Notes: a model not told the origin generated them from the sequence alone. 64,000 nt of DNA from JBCBAP01 sp038532435 (GCA_038532435.1 JBCBAP010000002.1:1-64000), one strand, 5' to 3'; shown: positions 51,902 to 60,693, counted from the first letter of the stretch. Translations and numbers: made by a program.

Positions 51902-52341
51902 TCTCGGACGGTGTGCCAATCCACCCGCAAGACGCAACCGAATTGCGTGTGTTTCGCCAATGGGCGGACGCTACCGCATCTTAGTTCTCCGCGCTGCTAA
52001 CGGGAGATTACCGGGCTTGATGGTGAATCGCGAACATTCTCGAGTAGAGGGTCATCGGACAACCCACCAACTGGGTCAGCCGATGAGGCCCGCGCCACCT
52101 AGATCGACTTGAGTGTAACTGGTCACTTGAAAGCGACGGCCCTCTAAACGGTTCGACTGGATGTTCGAGTTCGGCATCGTTTTCCTCACAATCGTTCGGA
52201 AATTGGCAATACCGTCACGTGCCTCGCCAGCGACCAACCGCCTGCTACGCATCGCCCGGGTCATCGGCATCGAAATGGGAGTTGAACGGTAGATGCATCG
52301 CCCACGCGCCATGGGTCAAATCGGTAGAAGCGGTGGCAAAA
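51902..52341. other. Stretch without a recognisable gene next to the 3' end of tRNA-Ser
   Basis: Only short frames occur (the longest is 52076-52312, minus) and none shows a known domain. An integrase gene or a second copy of the tRNA 3' end was looked for and not seen. It may be the residue of an old insertion at the tRNA. Confidence 0.45.
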
Positions 52342-52431
52342 TGGCGGAGAGACAGGGATTCGAACCCTGGGTACCCGCAAAGGCACAACGGTTTTCGAGA
52401 CCGCCCCGTTCGACCACTCCGGCACCTCTCC
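52342..52431 (-). tRNA. tRNA-Ser (CGA anticodon)
   Basis: A 90-base gene with encoded CCA end. The acceptor stem is GGAGAGG with TCTCTCC, the T arm contains GGTTCGAATCC, and a long variable arm marks it as class II serine tRNA. The anticodon loop reads CTCGAAA, anticodon CGA, decoding UCG. Its 3' end faces the gene-poor region 50.6-52.3 kb. Confidence 0.95.
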
Positions 52432-52680
52432 GCGGGGTGAGCGTGTGTTTAGGCAAATCGGCGGAAACTGCAACAGTTCTTTTTGTCCGAACCGCAGGAC
52501 AGGTGCGAAGGCGCTTGACTTTGCCGGAGCTCTCCCCGATACAGCCGCTTCCTGCGCGGGAGGGCTCGCGCGGGCCATATCACTCGCCCGGAACGCCGGG
52601 CCGCAGTTCGAGGCGCAGCAGGGCTGCACAATCCCGGGAAAACCGGAGCCGCAGAACGCGACAGACAAGGGAGCGAGCGG

Positions 52681-53394
52681 ATGTTCGCCGTGATCAAAAC
52701 TGGTGGCAAACAGTACAAGGTTGCCAAGGACGATGTCGTCACCATCGAGAAGCTGGCAGCAGATGCCGGTGAAACGGTTCAGTTTAACGACGTTCTGATG
52801 CTCGGCGGAGATGATGTGACCGTTGGCGCCCCCTTCGTGGAAGGTGCGGGCGTGCAGGCCGAGGTTCTGGAACAGACCCGCGGCGAGAAGGTCATCAATT
52901 TTAAGAAGCGTCGGCGGAAGCACTCCTCCCAGCGCAAGAAGGGGCACCGGCAGCACCTGACGCTCGTCAAGGTGACCGAGATCCTCGCCTCCGGTGCCGA
53001 CAAGAGCGGCGTGAAAGCGGCTCTCGGCGCTGGTTCTGTCGCGGTTGCGGCGGTCGCACCTGCGGCTGCTCCTGCGAAAGCGGAAAAGCCTGCCAAGGCG
53101 GAGAAGCCCGCGAAGGCTGAGGCATCGGCGCCCGCAGCGGACGTCGAGGCGACGAAGCCTGACAACCTTCTCGACGCGCCGAAGGGCGATGCCGATGATC
53201 TGAAGAAGATCTCCGGTGTCGGTCCCGCGCTGGAGAAGAAGCTGAACGCCAACGGCATCTACCATTTCTGGCAGATCGCAGCCTGGGGCCCGAGCGACAT
53301 CGCCTTCGTCGACGATCTTCTGTCCTTCAAGGGCCGGATCGAGCGTGACAACTGGATCGAGCAGGCGAAAGAGTTCGCCGCCGACGCGGAATAA
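52681..53394 (+). CDS. rplU: 50S ribosomal protein L21 with C-terminal helix-hairpin-helix extension
   Basis: Residues 1-104 are a standard L21 (MFAVIKTGGKQYKV, then INFKKRRRKHSSQRKKGHRQ). About 130 further residues follow: an Ala/Lys/Pro linker with AEKPAK repeats (134-145) and a folded tail with a helix-hairpin-helix motif (DLKKISGVGPALEKKLNANG, 173-192, then FKGRIERDNWIEQAKEF). The whole 237-residue protein is over twice normal length. The tail resembles DNA- or RNA-binding HhH domains; its role on the ribosome is unknown. It is followed by rpmA after 12 bp. Confidence 0.96.
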   Translation: MFAVIKTGGKQYKVAKDDVVTIEKLAADAGETVQFNDVLMLGGDDVTVGAPFVEGAGVQAEVLEQTRGEKVINFKKRRRKHSSQRKKGHRQHLTLVKVTEILASGADKSGVKAALGAGSVAVAAVAPAAAPAKAEKPAKAEKPAKAEASAPAADVEATKPDNLLDAPKGDADDLKKISGVGPALEKKLNANGIYHFWQIAAWGPSDIAFVDDLLSFKGRIERDNWIEQAKEFAADAE

Positions 53395-53406
53395 GGAGAG
53401 ACTGGC

Positions 53407-53676
53407 ATGGCACATAAAAAAGCAGGCGGTTCATCCCGCAACGGCCGCGACTCGGCCGGCCGTCGCCTTGGCGTGAAGAAGTTTGGCGGCCAGGCCGTCA
53501 TCCCCGGCAACATCATCGTGCGCCAGCGCGGCACCAAATGGTGGCCGGGTGAGGGCGTCGGCATGGGCCGTGACCACACCATCTTTGCCACCGCCGAAGG
53601 TTCCGTGAAGTTCCACAAGGGGCTCAAGGGCCGCACGTTCATCTCTGTCCTGCCAATGGCGGAGGCAGCTGAGTAA
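53407..53676 (+). CDS. rpmA: 50S ribosomal protein L27
   Basis: Standard 89-residue L27 (MAHKKAGGSSRNGRDSAGRR), whose N-terminus reaches the peptidyl-transferase centre. It begins directly with MAHKKAGG, so no cleavable N-terminal extension is present. It is co-transcribed with rplU and is followed by a strong terminator. Confidence 0.98.
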   Translation: MAHKKAGGSSRNGRDSAGRRLGVKKFGGQAVIPGNIIVRQRGTKWWPGEGVGMGRDHTIFATAEGSVKFHKGLKGRTFISVLPMAEAAE

Positions 53677-53704
53677 CACCGAACCGGTTTTGGAATTCGA
53701 TTGA

Positions 53705-53734
53705 GGGGCCGGTGCAATCACCGGCCCCTTTTTT
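53705..53734 (+). terminator. Intrinsic terminator of the rplU-rpmA operon
   Basis: A perfect 10-bp stem, GGGGCCGGTG (53705-53714) with CACCGGCCCC (53719-53728), CAAT loop, followed by six Ts (53729-53734). Confidence 0.93.
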
Positions 53735-53764
53735 GTTTCGGACGGAGTACCACGGGAGGCCATC

Positions 53765-54367
53765 ATGGCCGGAGGGCTCGACATCGCTAGTTTTGCCGTG
53801 TTCGCGGCGAGCCAGGTGGGAACGCCGGGGCCCGCGAACATGGTTCTGCTGACCGCGGGCGCGCGCTACGGGCTGCGGGCGGCGCTGCCCTTCGTCGCTG
53901 GTGTGGTTGTGTCCAAACAGCTCGTGATCTGGCCCCTTGGCTTCGGCCTGTTGGCGCTGGGCGCGCAATCCCCGGTGATCTTCGAGGTTCTGCGCTGGGG
54001 GTCCGCCGCCTACATCCTCTATCTGGCTTGGCGCATTGCGGGCAGCCGGATCGTGCCCGGGGAGGTGGGATCCGCGCCGGGCTTCTTCTCCGGCCTTGTG
54101 GTGCATCCGCTCAATCCCAAGGCCTGGGCGATGATCACCGTCGGCTTCACGCAGTTCGCGTCTCCCGGGGCGCCGGATTGGGAGGTGGCCGCATCGATCG
54201 CCGGGGTGCTGCTGGTACTGCAGCTTGTGCTGCATCCGATCTGGTGCTGGGGTGGAGAGCGGATCGCCGCGGCCATTGCTGACACGCCCGCCGAACGGTG
54301 GCTCATGCGTGGTCTTGCGCTGCTCACCGTTGCGAGCGTCGCCTGGGTCCTCGCGAAGGGAGGTTGA
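53765..54367 (+). CDS. LysE family translocator
   Basis: Inner-membrane exporter of 200 residues with about six helices. Family features are the N-terminal TPGPANMVLLTAGARYG and the middle FFSGLVVHPLNPKAWAM motif. Members export amino acids or homoserine lactones; the substrate here is unknown. It ends four bases before the assembly gap. Confidence 0.9.
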   Translation: MAGGLDIASFAVFAASQVGTPGPANMVLLTAGARYGLRAALPFVAGVVVSKQLVIWPLGFGLLALGAQSPVIFEVLRWGSAAYILYLAWRIAGSRIVPGEVGSAPGFFSGLVVHPLNPKAWAMITVGFTQFASPGAPDWEVAASIAGVLLVLQLVLHPIWCWGGERIAAAIADTPAERWLMRGLALLTVASVAWVLAKGG

Positions 54368-54371
54368 CCGA

Positions 54372-54381
54372 NNNNNNNNNN
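54372..54381. other. Assembly gap (10 Ns)
   Basis: Ten undetermined bases separate the LysE gene from the following GNAT gene. The GNAT protein lacks its N-terminal strand, so the true gap must be longer than ten bases (at least some 30 bases by comparison with other GNAT proteins). Confidence 0.95.
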
Positions 54382-54858
54382 CCTTCCGATGTGGGTCTCG
54401 TGAGCCTCTATGCGGGCGACGAACGTGTCGCGACGATGCTGGAGCAGGTGCCGCATCCCTATCCTCCAGGCGCGGCGGAGGCGTTCATTCGCCGGGCCAC
54501 AACCCCCGACAGGGGCGAGGTGATCCGCGCGCTCGACGCGACCCCGTCCGATGGGGCCGAGCTGGTGGGTGTCGTTGCGGCCAAGGAGGTCGGCGATGGG
54601 ACGGAGCGGATCGGCTACTGGGTCGGTCCGCCGTTCTGGAACACCGGCCTGGCCCACGAAGCGGTTACAGCGCTCATCGCGGAGCGGTTCAGGAGTGGGG
54701 TGCCCGCGCTCACGGCCCGTGTCTTCCAGGACAATCCGGGATCCGCCAAGGTCCTCACCGATCTCGGCTTTGCCTATGTTGGAGAGACGGAGGCCTACTC
54801 GGTCGCCCGCCGCGGCATGGTGGAAAGCTGGGCCTACCGCCTGGATGCGGAGCGATGA
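54382..54858 (+). CDS. GNAT family N-acetyltransferase, 5' end lost in the assembly gap
   Basis: Visible residues begin PSDVGLVSLYAGDERVATML and continue through a RimJ/RimL-type acetyltransferase: IGYWVGPPFWNTGLAHEA (acetyl-CoA loop region) and RVFQDNPGSAKVLTDLGF. The start codon and first ~15 residues are missing because of the Ns. It overlaps the next GNAT gene by four bases. The substrate is unknown. Confidence 0.85.
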   Translation, partial: PSDVGLVSLYAGDERVATMLEQVPHPYPPGAAEAFIRRATTPDRGEVIRALDATPSDGAELVGVVAAKEVGDGTERIGYWVGPPFWNTGLAHEAVTALIAERFRSGVPALTARVFQDNPGSAKVLTDLGFAYVGETEAYSVARRGMVESWAYRLDAER

Positions 54859-55868
54859 CCGACACCGTTCATACCCGTCGGCTGACCCTGCGTGTCCCGG
54901 TTGCTGGGGATGCGGCCCGGATCGCGGCTCTCGCGAACGATGCCGACGTTGTGCGGCTGCTGACGTCGGTCCCGCATCCCTACGGGGTCGAGCAGGCCCT
55001 TCAGTTCATCGCGCAGGTCTCAGATACAGGTGCTGCCCGGGTGATCGTCGCCGATGAGATCATCGGGATGGTCGGTCTCGGTTCGATGCTTGGTTACTGG
55101 CTTGGCAAGGATTACTGGGGCAGGGGCTATGCGTTCGAGGCCGCTCAGGCCATGACGAAATGGCACTTTGCCCAAGGGGGCGGCGACCTCGCGTCCGGGT
55201 ATCTCGATGATAACCGCGCCTCCCGCAACGTGCTGATCCGCTGCGGGTTTGTTGCCGATGGTGACACACGGGTCGAGACCGTGCGCGGCACACACCATGA
55301 CCACCACCTCATGAAGCTGACCCGCCCGCGGTTCGAGGCGATCCGGGACTACCGGATCGAAACGGAGCGGCTTGTCCTGTCTCCCCTCACGGAGGCGGAT
55401 GTCCCGGCGGTCGCCACACTTGCGGGGCCGCACGAGGTCTCTCGTATGCTCGCGAGCATTCCCCATCCTTTCTCAGAGGATGATGCGTTCGAGTGGATAC
55501 AGCGGCGGGTCTATTGCGGTCGCCCCGGCTTCATGCTTGCGATCCGGAAAGGTGACGCGCTCATCGGGTGCGTTGGCATGGGCGGTACGCCCGTATCCGT
55601 GATGTACTGGCTCGGGCAGCCGCACTGGGGCCATGGTTTCGCGACGGAGGCGATGCGCGGCTTTCTCAAGGATATCTTCGCCCGTTTCGATCTCGAAGCG
55701 GTGGAGGCAGGGTGTTTCACGGACAATCCCGTCTCTGCCCGTGTGCTTCAGAAACTTGGCTTTGCGCTGATCGGAGAGTCGGTGCAACGGTCGCGCGCGC
55801 GGGTTGAGCCTGCGCCGCACTTCGACTATCGACTGGAGCGAACGGCGTTCCTGGCGGGTGCAGCATGA
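54855..55868 (+). CDS. Tandem-domain GNAT acetyltransferase
   Basis: The 337-residue protein contains two RimJ/RimL-like GNAT domains. The first (about 1-160) has YWLGKDYWGRGYAFEAAQAM and DNRASRNVLIRCGF; the second (about 170-337) has YWLGQPHWGHGFATEAMRGF and DNPVSARVLQKLGF. Including the preceding gene, three related GNAT domains lie in a row, suggesting local duplication. It overlaps obgE by four bases. Confidence 0.9.
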   Translation: MTDTVHTRRLTLRVPVAGDAARIAALANDADVVRLLTSVPHPYGVEQALQFIAQVSDTGAARVIVADEIIGMVGLGSMLGYWLGKDYWGRGYAFEAAQAMTKWHFAQGGGDLASGYLDDNRASRNVLIRCGFVADGDTRVETVRGTHHDHHLMKLTRPRFEAIRDYRIETERLVLSPLTEADVPAVATLAGPHEVSRMLASIPHPFSEDDAFEWIQRRVYCGRPGFMLAIRKGDALIGCVGMGGTPVSVMYWLGQPHWGHGFATEAMRGFLKDIFARFDLEAVEAGCFTDNPVSARVLQKLGFALIGESVQRSRARVEPAPHFDYRLERTAFLAGAA

Positions 55869-56902
55869 AATTCCTCGACTTGGCAAAGGTTTACATCCGC
55901 TCCGGCGGTGGGGGGAACGGCTGCGTCTCGTTCCGGCGGGAGAAGTATGTCGAATATGGCGGTCCGGACGGGGGCGATGGTGGCCGCGGCGGGTCGGTGA
56001 TCGTTGAGGCGGTCGAGGGGCTCAACACCTTGATCGACTATCGCTACCAGCAACATTTCTTTGCCAAGAACGGTCAGCCCGGCTCCGGCAGGCAGAAAAC
56101 CGGCGCGAACGGCGATGACATCATCCTGCGCCTTCCGGTGGGGACCGAAGTGCTCGACGAAGATCAGGAGACGGTGCTTGCGGACCTCACGGAGGTCGGT
56201 CAGACCGCCACCCTTGCCAAGGGGGGCAATGGCGGCTTCGGCAATCTGCATTTCAAGACGTCGGTCAATCAGGCCCCCCGGCGGGCCAACCCCGGGCAGG
56301 AAGGGGTGGAACGGACGATCTGGCTCCGGCTGAAACTCATCGCCGACGTGGGCCTGCTCGGCAAACCCAACGCGGGCAAGTCGACGTTCCTCGCGGCGAC
56401 ATCGAATGCCCGGCCCAAGATCGCGGACTATCCCTTCACCACCCTGCACCCCAACCTTGGTGTCGTCGGCGTGGACAATGCGGAGTTTGTGATCGCCGAC
56501 ATTCCGGGCCTGATCGCGGGCGCCCACGAGGGCCGGGGCATCGGCGACCGCTTCCTCGGGCATGTGGAGCGCTGCGCCGTCCTGCTCCACCTGATCGACG
56601 GCACGGCGGAGGATGTGGCGGAGGACTACCACACAATCATCCGGGAGCTTGAGGAGTATGGCGGCGGGCTTGCCGCGAAGCCGCGCATCACCGCCCTCAA
56701 CAAGATCGATGCGTTGGACGAGGAAAGCCTGGCAGAGGCGCGCGCCACGCTTGAGGAAATCACCGGTGGTCCGGTGCTTGAGCTGTCCGGCGCGACGACG
56801 CAGGGCACCACGGAGGTGCTGCGGGCGTTGAGATCCCAGATCGAGGCGCGCAAGGCCCGGGAGGCTGCTGCGGACCAGGAGCCTCAGCCATGGCGCCCCT
56901 GA
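55865..56902 (+). CDS. obgE: GTPase ObgE/CgtA
   Basis: Ribosome-associated GTPase needed for 50S assembly and stress control. The 345-residue protein has a Gly-rich Obg fold (1-158; YIRSGGGGNGCVSFRREKYV, GGDGGRGGSV) and a G domain with G1 GKPNAGKSTF, switch region DYPFTTLHPNLG, G3 DIPGLIAGAHEGRGIG and G4 ALNKIDAL. The usual C-terminal OCT domain is absent, as in many alphaproteobacteria. Genes rplU-rpmA-obgE-proB lie in the typical order, interrupted by lysE and GNAT genes. Confidence 0.97.
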   Translation: MKFLDLAKVYIRSGGGGNGCVSFRREKYVEYGGPDGGDGGRGGSVIVEAVEGLNTLIDYRYQQHFFAKNGQPGSGRQKTGANGDDIILRLPVGTEVLDEDQETVLADLTEVGQTATLAKGGNGGFGNLHFKTSVNQAPRRANPGQEGVERTIWLRLKLIADVGLLGKPNAGKSTFLAATSNARPKIADYPFTTLHPNLGVVGVDNAEFVIADIPGLIAGAHEGRGIGDRFLGHVERCAVLLHLIDGTAEDVAEDYHTIIRELEEYGGGLAAKPRITALNKIDALDEESLAEARATLEEITGGPVLELSGATTQGTTEVLRALRSQIEARKAREAAADQEPQPWRP

Positions 56903-58014
56903 CCTCCAAGAACCATCTCGACCGGGCGACAACCGTCGTCATCAAGATCGGGTCGGCCCTTCTCGTCGATGCGGAAACCGGGCATTTGCGGCGCGACTGG
57001 CTCGCCGGACTGCTCGACGATGTGGCGGCGTTGAAGGGGCAGGGGAAGGCGGTGCTGATCGTCTCCTCCGGCTCCATCGCGCTCGGCCGACGGGTGTTGG
57101 GGCTGAGCGGCACGGGCCTTCCGCTGGAGAAATCGCAGGCCGCCGCCTCCGTTGGGCAGATCCGTCTTGCCCGCGCCTACGAGGAGGGGTTGGCCCCCCA
57201 CGCCGTGACCACTGCGCAGATCCTCGTCACGCTTGAGGACAGCGAGGACCGGCGCCGCTATCTCAACACGCGGGCGACCTTGCGCACGTTGCTCGACCTT
57301 GGCGTTGTGCCGATCGTGAACGAGAACGACACCATCGCGACGGATGAGATCCGCTACGGCGACAATGACCGGCTCGCCGCTCAGGTGGCGGGTCTCGTCG
57401 GCGCGGACGTTCTCGTCCTGCTCTCTGACGTGGACGGGCTCTACACGGCCAATCCCCGGCAGGACGCCTCCGCCCGCCGCCTCGACGAAGTGTCCGAGAT
57501 CACCCCGGACATCGAGGCCATGGCCGGGGACGCGGGAACCCTCGGCGCGAAAGGGGGGATGAAGACGAAGGTGATGGCGGCGCAGATCGCGGTTCAGGCC
57601 GGTGTTGCCATGGCCATCACCCGGGGCGATCGGGACCGCCCGCTCGCAGCCCTAGCTGACGGCGCACCCTGCACATGGTTCCTGCCGTCGGCGGATCCGG
57701 GGCGCGCGCGCAAACGCTGGATCGCTGCGATGAAGCCCAAGGGGAGCCTCGCGGTCGATGCGGGCGCTGCCTCCGCGCTGCGCCGAGGTCGATCCCTGCT
57801 GCCCGCGGGGGTCCGCGCCGTGGAGGGCGCGTTTCACCGAGGCGACGCGGTCGAGATCGTCACCACGACAGGTGATCTGGTTGCCCGCGGTCTCGCAGGG
57901 TATGATGCGGCGGAGCTTTCCGTCATCGCCGGGTGCCAGTCCGGCGAAATCGAGGATCGACTGGGCCATCCGGGCCGCGCTCACGTGGTGCACCGGGACG
58001 ACATGGCATTTTGA
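56890..58014 (+). CDS. proB: Glutamate 5-kinase
   Basis: First enzyme of proline synthesis, 374 residues. The amino-acid kinase domain contains VIKIGSALL, VSSGSIALGRRVL, PIVNENDTIATDEI and the KGGMKTKVMAAQIA motif; the C-terminal PUA domain spans about 285-374. The start lies 13 bases inside the obgE end, so coupling is likely. Confidence 0.97.
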   Translation: MAPLTSKNHLDRATTVVIKIGSALLVDAETGHLRRDWLAGLLDDVAALKGQGKAVLIVSSGSIALGRRVLGLSGTGLPLEKSQAAASVGQIRLARAYEEGLAPHAVTTAQILVTLEDSEDRRRYLNTRATLRTLLDLGVVPIVNENDTIATDEIRYGDNDRLAAQVAGLVGADVLVLLSDVDGLYTANPRQDASARRLDEVSEITPDIEAMAGDAGTLGAKGGMKTKVMAAQIAVQAGVAMAITRGDRDRPLAALADGAPCTWFLPSADPGRARKRWIAAMKPKGSLAVDAGAASALRRGRSLLPAGVRAVEGAFHRGDAVEIVTTTGDLVARGLAGYDAAELSVIAGCQSGEIEDRLGHPGRAHVVHRDDMAF

Positions 58015-58028
58015 ACGAGGACAAGGTG

Positions 58029-59291
58029 ATGGACGCACTCAACATCAAATCCGTGATGGACGGCATCGGCAAGGCCGCGCGGGACGCAGCGCGCGTGCTT
58101 GCGTCCGCGAGTGCGGAGCGCAAGCACGCCGCACTGATCGCGGCGGCGGATGCGGTCTGGTCCCGCCGGGACGAGATCATCGCCGCCAATGGCCGAGACA
58201 TGGAATTCGCCCGCGAGAAAGGGTTGAGCGGCGCCATGCTCGACCGTCTCATGCTCAACGAAGACCGGATCCGGGGCATCGTCGATGGTCTCCGCTCCGT
58301 GGCGGAACAGCGCGACCCGGTGGGTGAAGTGATTTCCGAGTGGGACCGGCCCACCGGCCTGCACATCCGCCGCGTCCGCACACCCCTTGGTGTCATCGGC
58401 GTGATCTACGAAAGCCGCCCCAATGTGACCGCTGACGCGGGCGCGCTCTGCCTGAAGGCCGGCAACGCGGTGATCCTGCGCGGCGGGTCGGAGAGCTTTC
58501 ACTCTTCCGGGGTGATCCATGATTGTCTCGTGGACGGCCTTCGCGCGGCTGGTCTGCCCGAAGCGGCGATCCAGCGCGTGCCGACGCGGGACCGCGCGGC
58601 GGTGGGCGAGATGCTTACGATGACCCAGCATATCGATGTGATTGTCCCGCGCGGCGGCAAGGGCCTCGTCGGCAGGGTCCAGTCCGACGCGCGCGTGCCC
58701 GTCTTCGCCCATCTCGAAGGGATAGTGCACATCTACGTCGATGCAGCGGCGGATCTGGAAAAGACCCGGGCCGTTGTCGTCAATGCGAAGACCCGACGGA
58801 CGGGCATTTGCGGCGCGGCGGAGTGTCTGCTGATCAATCGCGCCGTTCTGGAAACCGTCGGTGCACCGGTCATCGCGGATCTGATCGCGGCCGGGGTTGA
58901 GGTGCGGGGCGACACGGATCTGCAAGCCCTTCCCGGTGTCACGGCGGCGAGCGATGATGACTGGGGTCAGGAGTTCCTCGATATGGTGATCGCCGCGCGG
59001 GTGGTGGATGGCGTGGATGACGCCATCGGGCACATCCGTCACTACGGCTCCGACCATACGGACTGCATCATGACCGAGGATGATGCCACCGCCGCGCGGT
59101 TCTTCGCTGGGCTCGACAGCGCGATCCTGATGCGCAACGCCTCCACCCAGTTTGCCGACGGCGGTGAGTTCGGGATGGGTGCGGAGATCGGGATCGCGAC
59201 GGGCAAGATGCACGCGCGCGGCCCCATCGGTGCGGAGCAACTCACCTCGTTCAAGTATCTCGTCGAGGGGGATGGGACGACACGCAACTGA
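58029..59291 (+). CDS. proA: Glutamate-5-semialdehyde dehydrogenase (gamma-glutamyl phosphate reductase)
   Basis: Second enzyme of proline synthesis; reduces glutamyl-5-phosphate with NADPH. The 420-residue protein has family motifs IYESRPNVTADAGALCLKAG, VPRGGKGLVGRV and the catalytic Cys in TGICGAAECLL, plus GPIGAEQLTSFKY near the C-terminus. It starts at ATG 58029, 14 bases after proB. Confidence 0.98.
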   Translation: MDALNIKSVMDGIGKAARDAARVLASASAERKHAALIAAADAVWSRRDEIIAANGRDMEFAREKGLSGAMLDRLMLNEDRIRGIVDGLRSVAEQRDPVGEVISEWDRPTGLHIRRVRTPLGVIGVIYESRPNVTADAGALCLKAGNAVILRGGSESFHSSGVIHDCLVDGLRAAGLPEAAIQRVPTRDRAAVGEMLTMTQHIDVIVPRGGKGLVGRVQSDARVPVFAHLEGIVHIYVDAAADLEKTRAVVVNAKTRRTGICGAAECLLINRAVLETVGAPVIADLIAAGVEVRGDTDLQALPGVTAASDDDWGQEFLDMVIAARVVDGVDDAIGHIRHYGSDHTDCIMTEDDATAARFFAGLDSAILMRNASTQFADGGEFGMGAEIGIATGKMHARGPIGAEQLTSFKYLVEGDGTTRN

Positions 59292-59343
59292 CGCGTCCCC
59301 CGGTTATCCTTATCGGAATTATTCGGTGATTTTGGAGTTTGGT

Positions 59344-60042
59344 ATGAAGACACTCATTCTCGCGGCAGCGGCGCTCACGGCCGCCACGTCCGCAACCGCG
59401 GTCACGCTCTACAGCGAAGACTTCTCGGGCCAGAACGGCAAGGGCGCGGTCGGTGTCAGCGGCGGTGCCCCCAATGTCGACACGTCCGGCGTGACCTGGA
59501 CGCTCGATCTGTTCTTCTCCGGCCTGATCGCCGGGTCGGACTTTGCCCAGGTTCAGGACGAGGCGTTCGTCGCGCAGGACACAAACGGGGCCCTGAACTG
59601 GCTATCGCCCGTGATCGACATCAGCGGCTTCACCAATCTGGAGCTGTCCATCGACATCTCCGAAGAGGGCGATCTTGAGGGTCCCGGATCCGGCGCGAAC
59701 ACCGACTTTCTGAACATCTCGGCCTCGTCCGACGGAGGGTCCACATTCTCGCTGTTCCCGAACGTGGACGGGTTCGGCAACGCGTTCACGTCGCTGTCCG
59801 GCAATGCGCCCGATGATGATGACTTTGGCTCGGTCGCGTTTTCCGGGGCCGTCGATGACGGGTCCGCGTTCCAGCTTCTGTTGAGCGTCAGCACCAGCGC
59901 GGGGAGCGAGCGGATCATCTTCGACACTATCGTCCTGACCGGAGACGCGGTCGTGGCACCCGTACCGCTGCCCGCGTCTGCGGTGCTGCTGCTCGGCGCG
60001 GTTGCCGGGCTCGCAGGGCTGCGCCAAACGCGCCGGGGATAG
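59344..60042 (+). CDS. VPLPA-CTERM sorting domain protein
   Basis: The 232-residue secreted protein has an N-terminal signal peptide (LILAAAALTAATSATA) and a C-terminal sorting signal: PVPLPASAVLLLGAVAGLAG followed by a basic tail (RQTRRG). This is the VPLPA-CTERM form of PEP-CTERM tags recognised by an exosortase in Rhodobacteraceae. The middle is Ser/Gly/Asp-rich and beta-type (FLNISASSDGGSTFSLFPNV), without Cys. No exosortase gene is in the window. A role in surface or matrix is inferred. Confidence 0.92.
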   Translation: MKTLILAAAALTAATSATAVTLYSEDFSGQNGKGAVGVSGGAPNVDTSGVTWTLDLFFSGLIAGSDFAQVQDEAFVAQDTNGALNWLSPVIDISGFTNLELSIDISEEGDLEGPGSGANTDFLNISASSDGGSTFSLFPNVDGFGNAFTSLSGNAPDDDDFGSVAFSGAVDDGSAFQLLLSVSTSAGSERIIFDTIVLTGDAVVAPVPLPASAVLLLGAVAGLAGLRQTRRG

Positions 60043-60061
60043 GATCCCCGGAAAAGGCAAA

Positions 60062-60088
60062 GCCCGCCGGCTGGGTCGGCGGGCCTTT
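60062..60088. terminator. Bidirectional terminator between convergent genes
   Basis: GCCCGCCG (60062-60069) pairs with CGGCGGGC (60077-60084), GCTGGGT loop, followed by CTTT on the plus strand and AAAG before it, so it can serve both the VPLPA-CTERM gene and the convergent DUF882 gene. Confidence 0.8.
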
Positions 60089-60114
60089 ATGAACCGGGTG
60101 TAGGTTCGGTTGGG

Positions 60115-60693
60115 TTAGCCTTGCCAGGTCCGGATCGGACCGCAATCCATATGCACGAAGCCGGACCGACGGTAGCGCCCTACGCCGCCGCCCGCGCAGG
60201 CGACCGCTGCACGGTACATGTCCCAGGTTCCGCGGTTGGCAAGCTTGAGATCCGCTGCCATCCCCTTCGTGTGGTAGGAGTTTCGCGCGACACCGCGGTT
60301 GGACCGCCGCAGGAGCGCGTTCGTCGACTCGCTGCGATACCCGGACAGCAGCTGATAGGGCTGGTCCGTTTCCATCCGCCGATGCGCTGCCGCCATGATG
60401 TCGATCAGGGCAGGATTGATGTCCTTGATCTCGTTCTGGCGCCAGTCGCGCATAAAGAAGGCGACCTCGTCGAGCGCCTCCCGAATGTATTCCCCGTCGA
60501 TCCAGTAGATCGTGTCAACCCGCTCCCCGCTGCGGACGCTGTGCATGGAGATCCGGCGAATATTCCCCGCGCCGGTCAACACAGCAGGTGTTCCTGCGAA
60601 GGAGGGGGCAGCGGCTACCGTCGCTATGCCCGCCCAAGCACCAAGAAGGGCCCGGCGCGAAAGCGCGGTCTTTCCATCATGTTTGCTGTCCAC
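60115..60693 (-). CDS. DUF882 (peptidase M15-like) periplasmic protein
   Basis: The 192-residue protein has a Tat-type signal (ALSRRALLGAWAGIA) and an M15/YcbK-like metallopeptidase domain: LSGYRSESTNALLRR, NSYHTKGMAADL with the zinc His and Asp, and FVHMDCGPIRTW with the last His. Such proteins act on peptidoglycan peptides. It is divergent from the L,D-transpeptidase gene, and the pair may share regulation in cell-wall remodelling. Confidence 0.92.
   Translation of the reverse strand: MDSKHDGKTALSRRALLGAWAGIATVAAAPSFAGTPAVLTGAGNIRRISMHSVRSGERVDTIYWIDGEYIREALDEVAFFMRDWRQNEIKDINPALIDIMAAAHRRMETDQPYQLLSGYRSESTNALLRRSNRGVARNSYHTKGMAADLKLANRGTWDMYRAAVACAGGGVGRYRRSGFVHMDCGPIRTWQG

Noticed and set aside
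50601..52341. attL-like copy of the tRNA-Ser 3' end or an integrase
   Set aside because: I could not find a repeat of the T-arm sequence or any integrase-like frame in this stretch.
52293..52772. Plus-strand frame across the tRNA-Ser region
   Set aside because: It runs through the tRNA gene and into rplU; its translation is a shadow.
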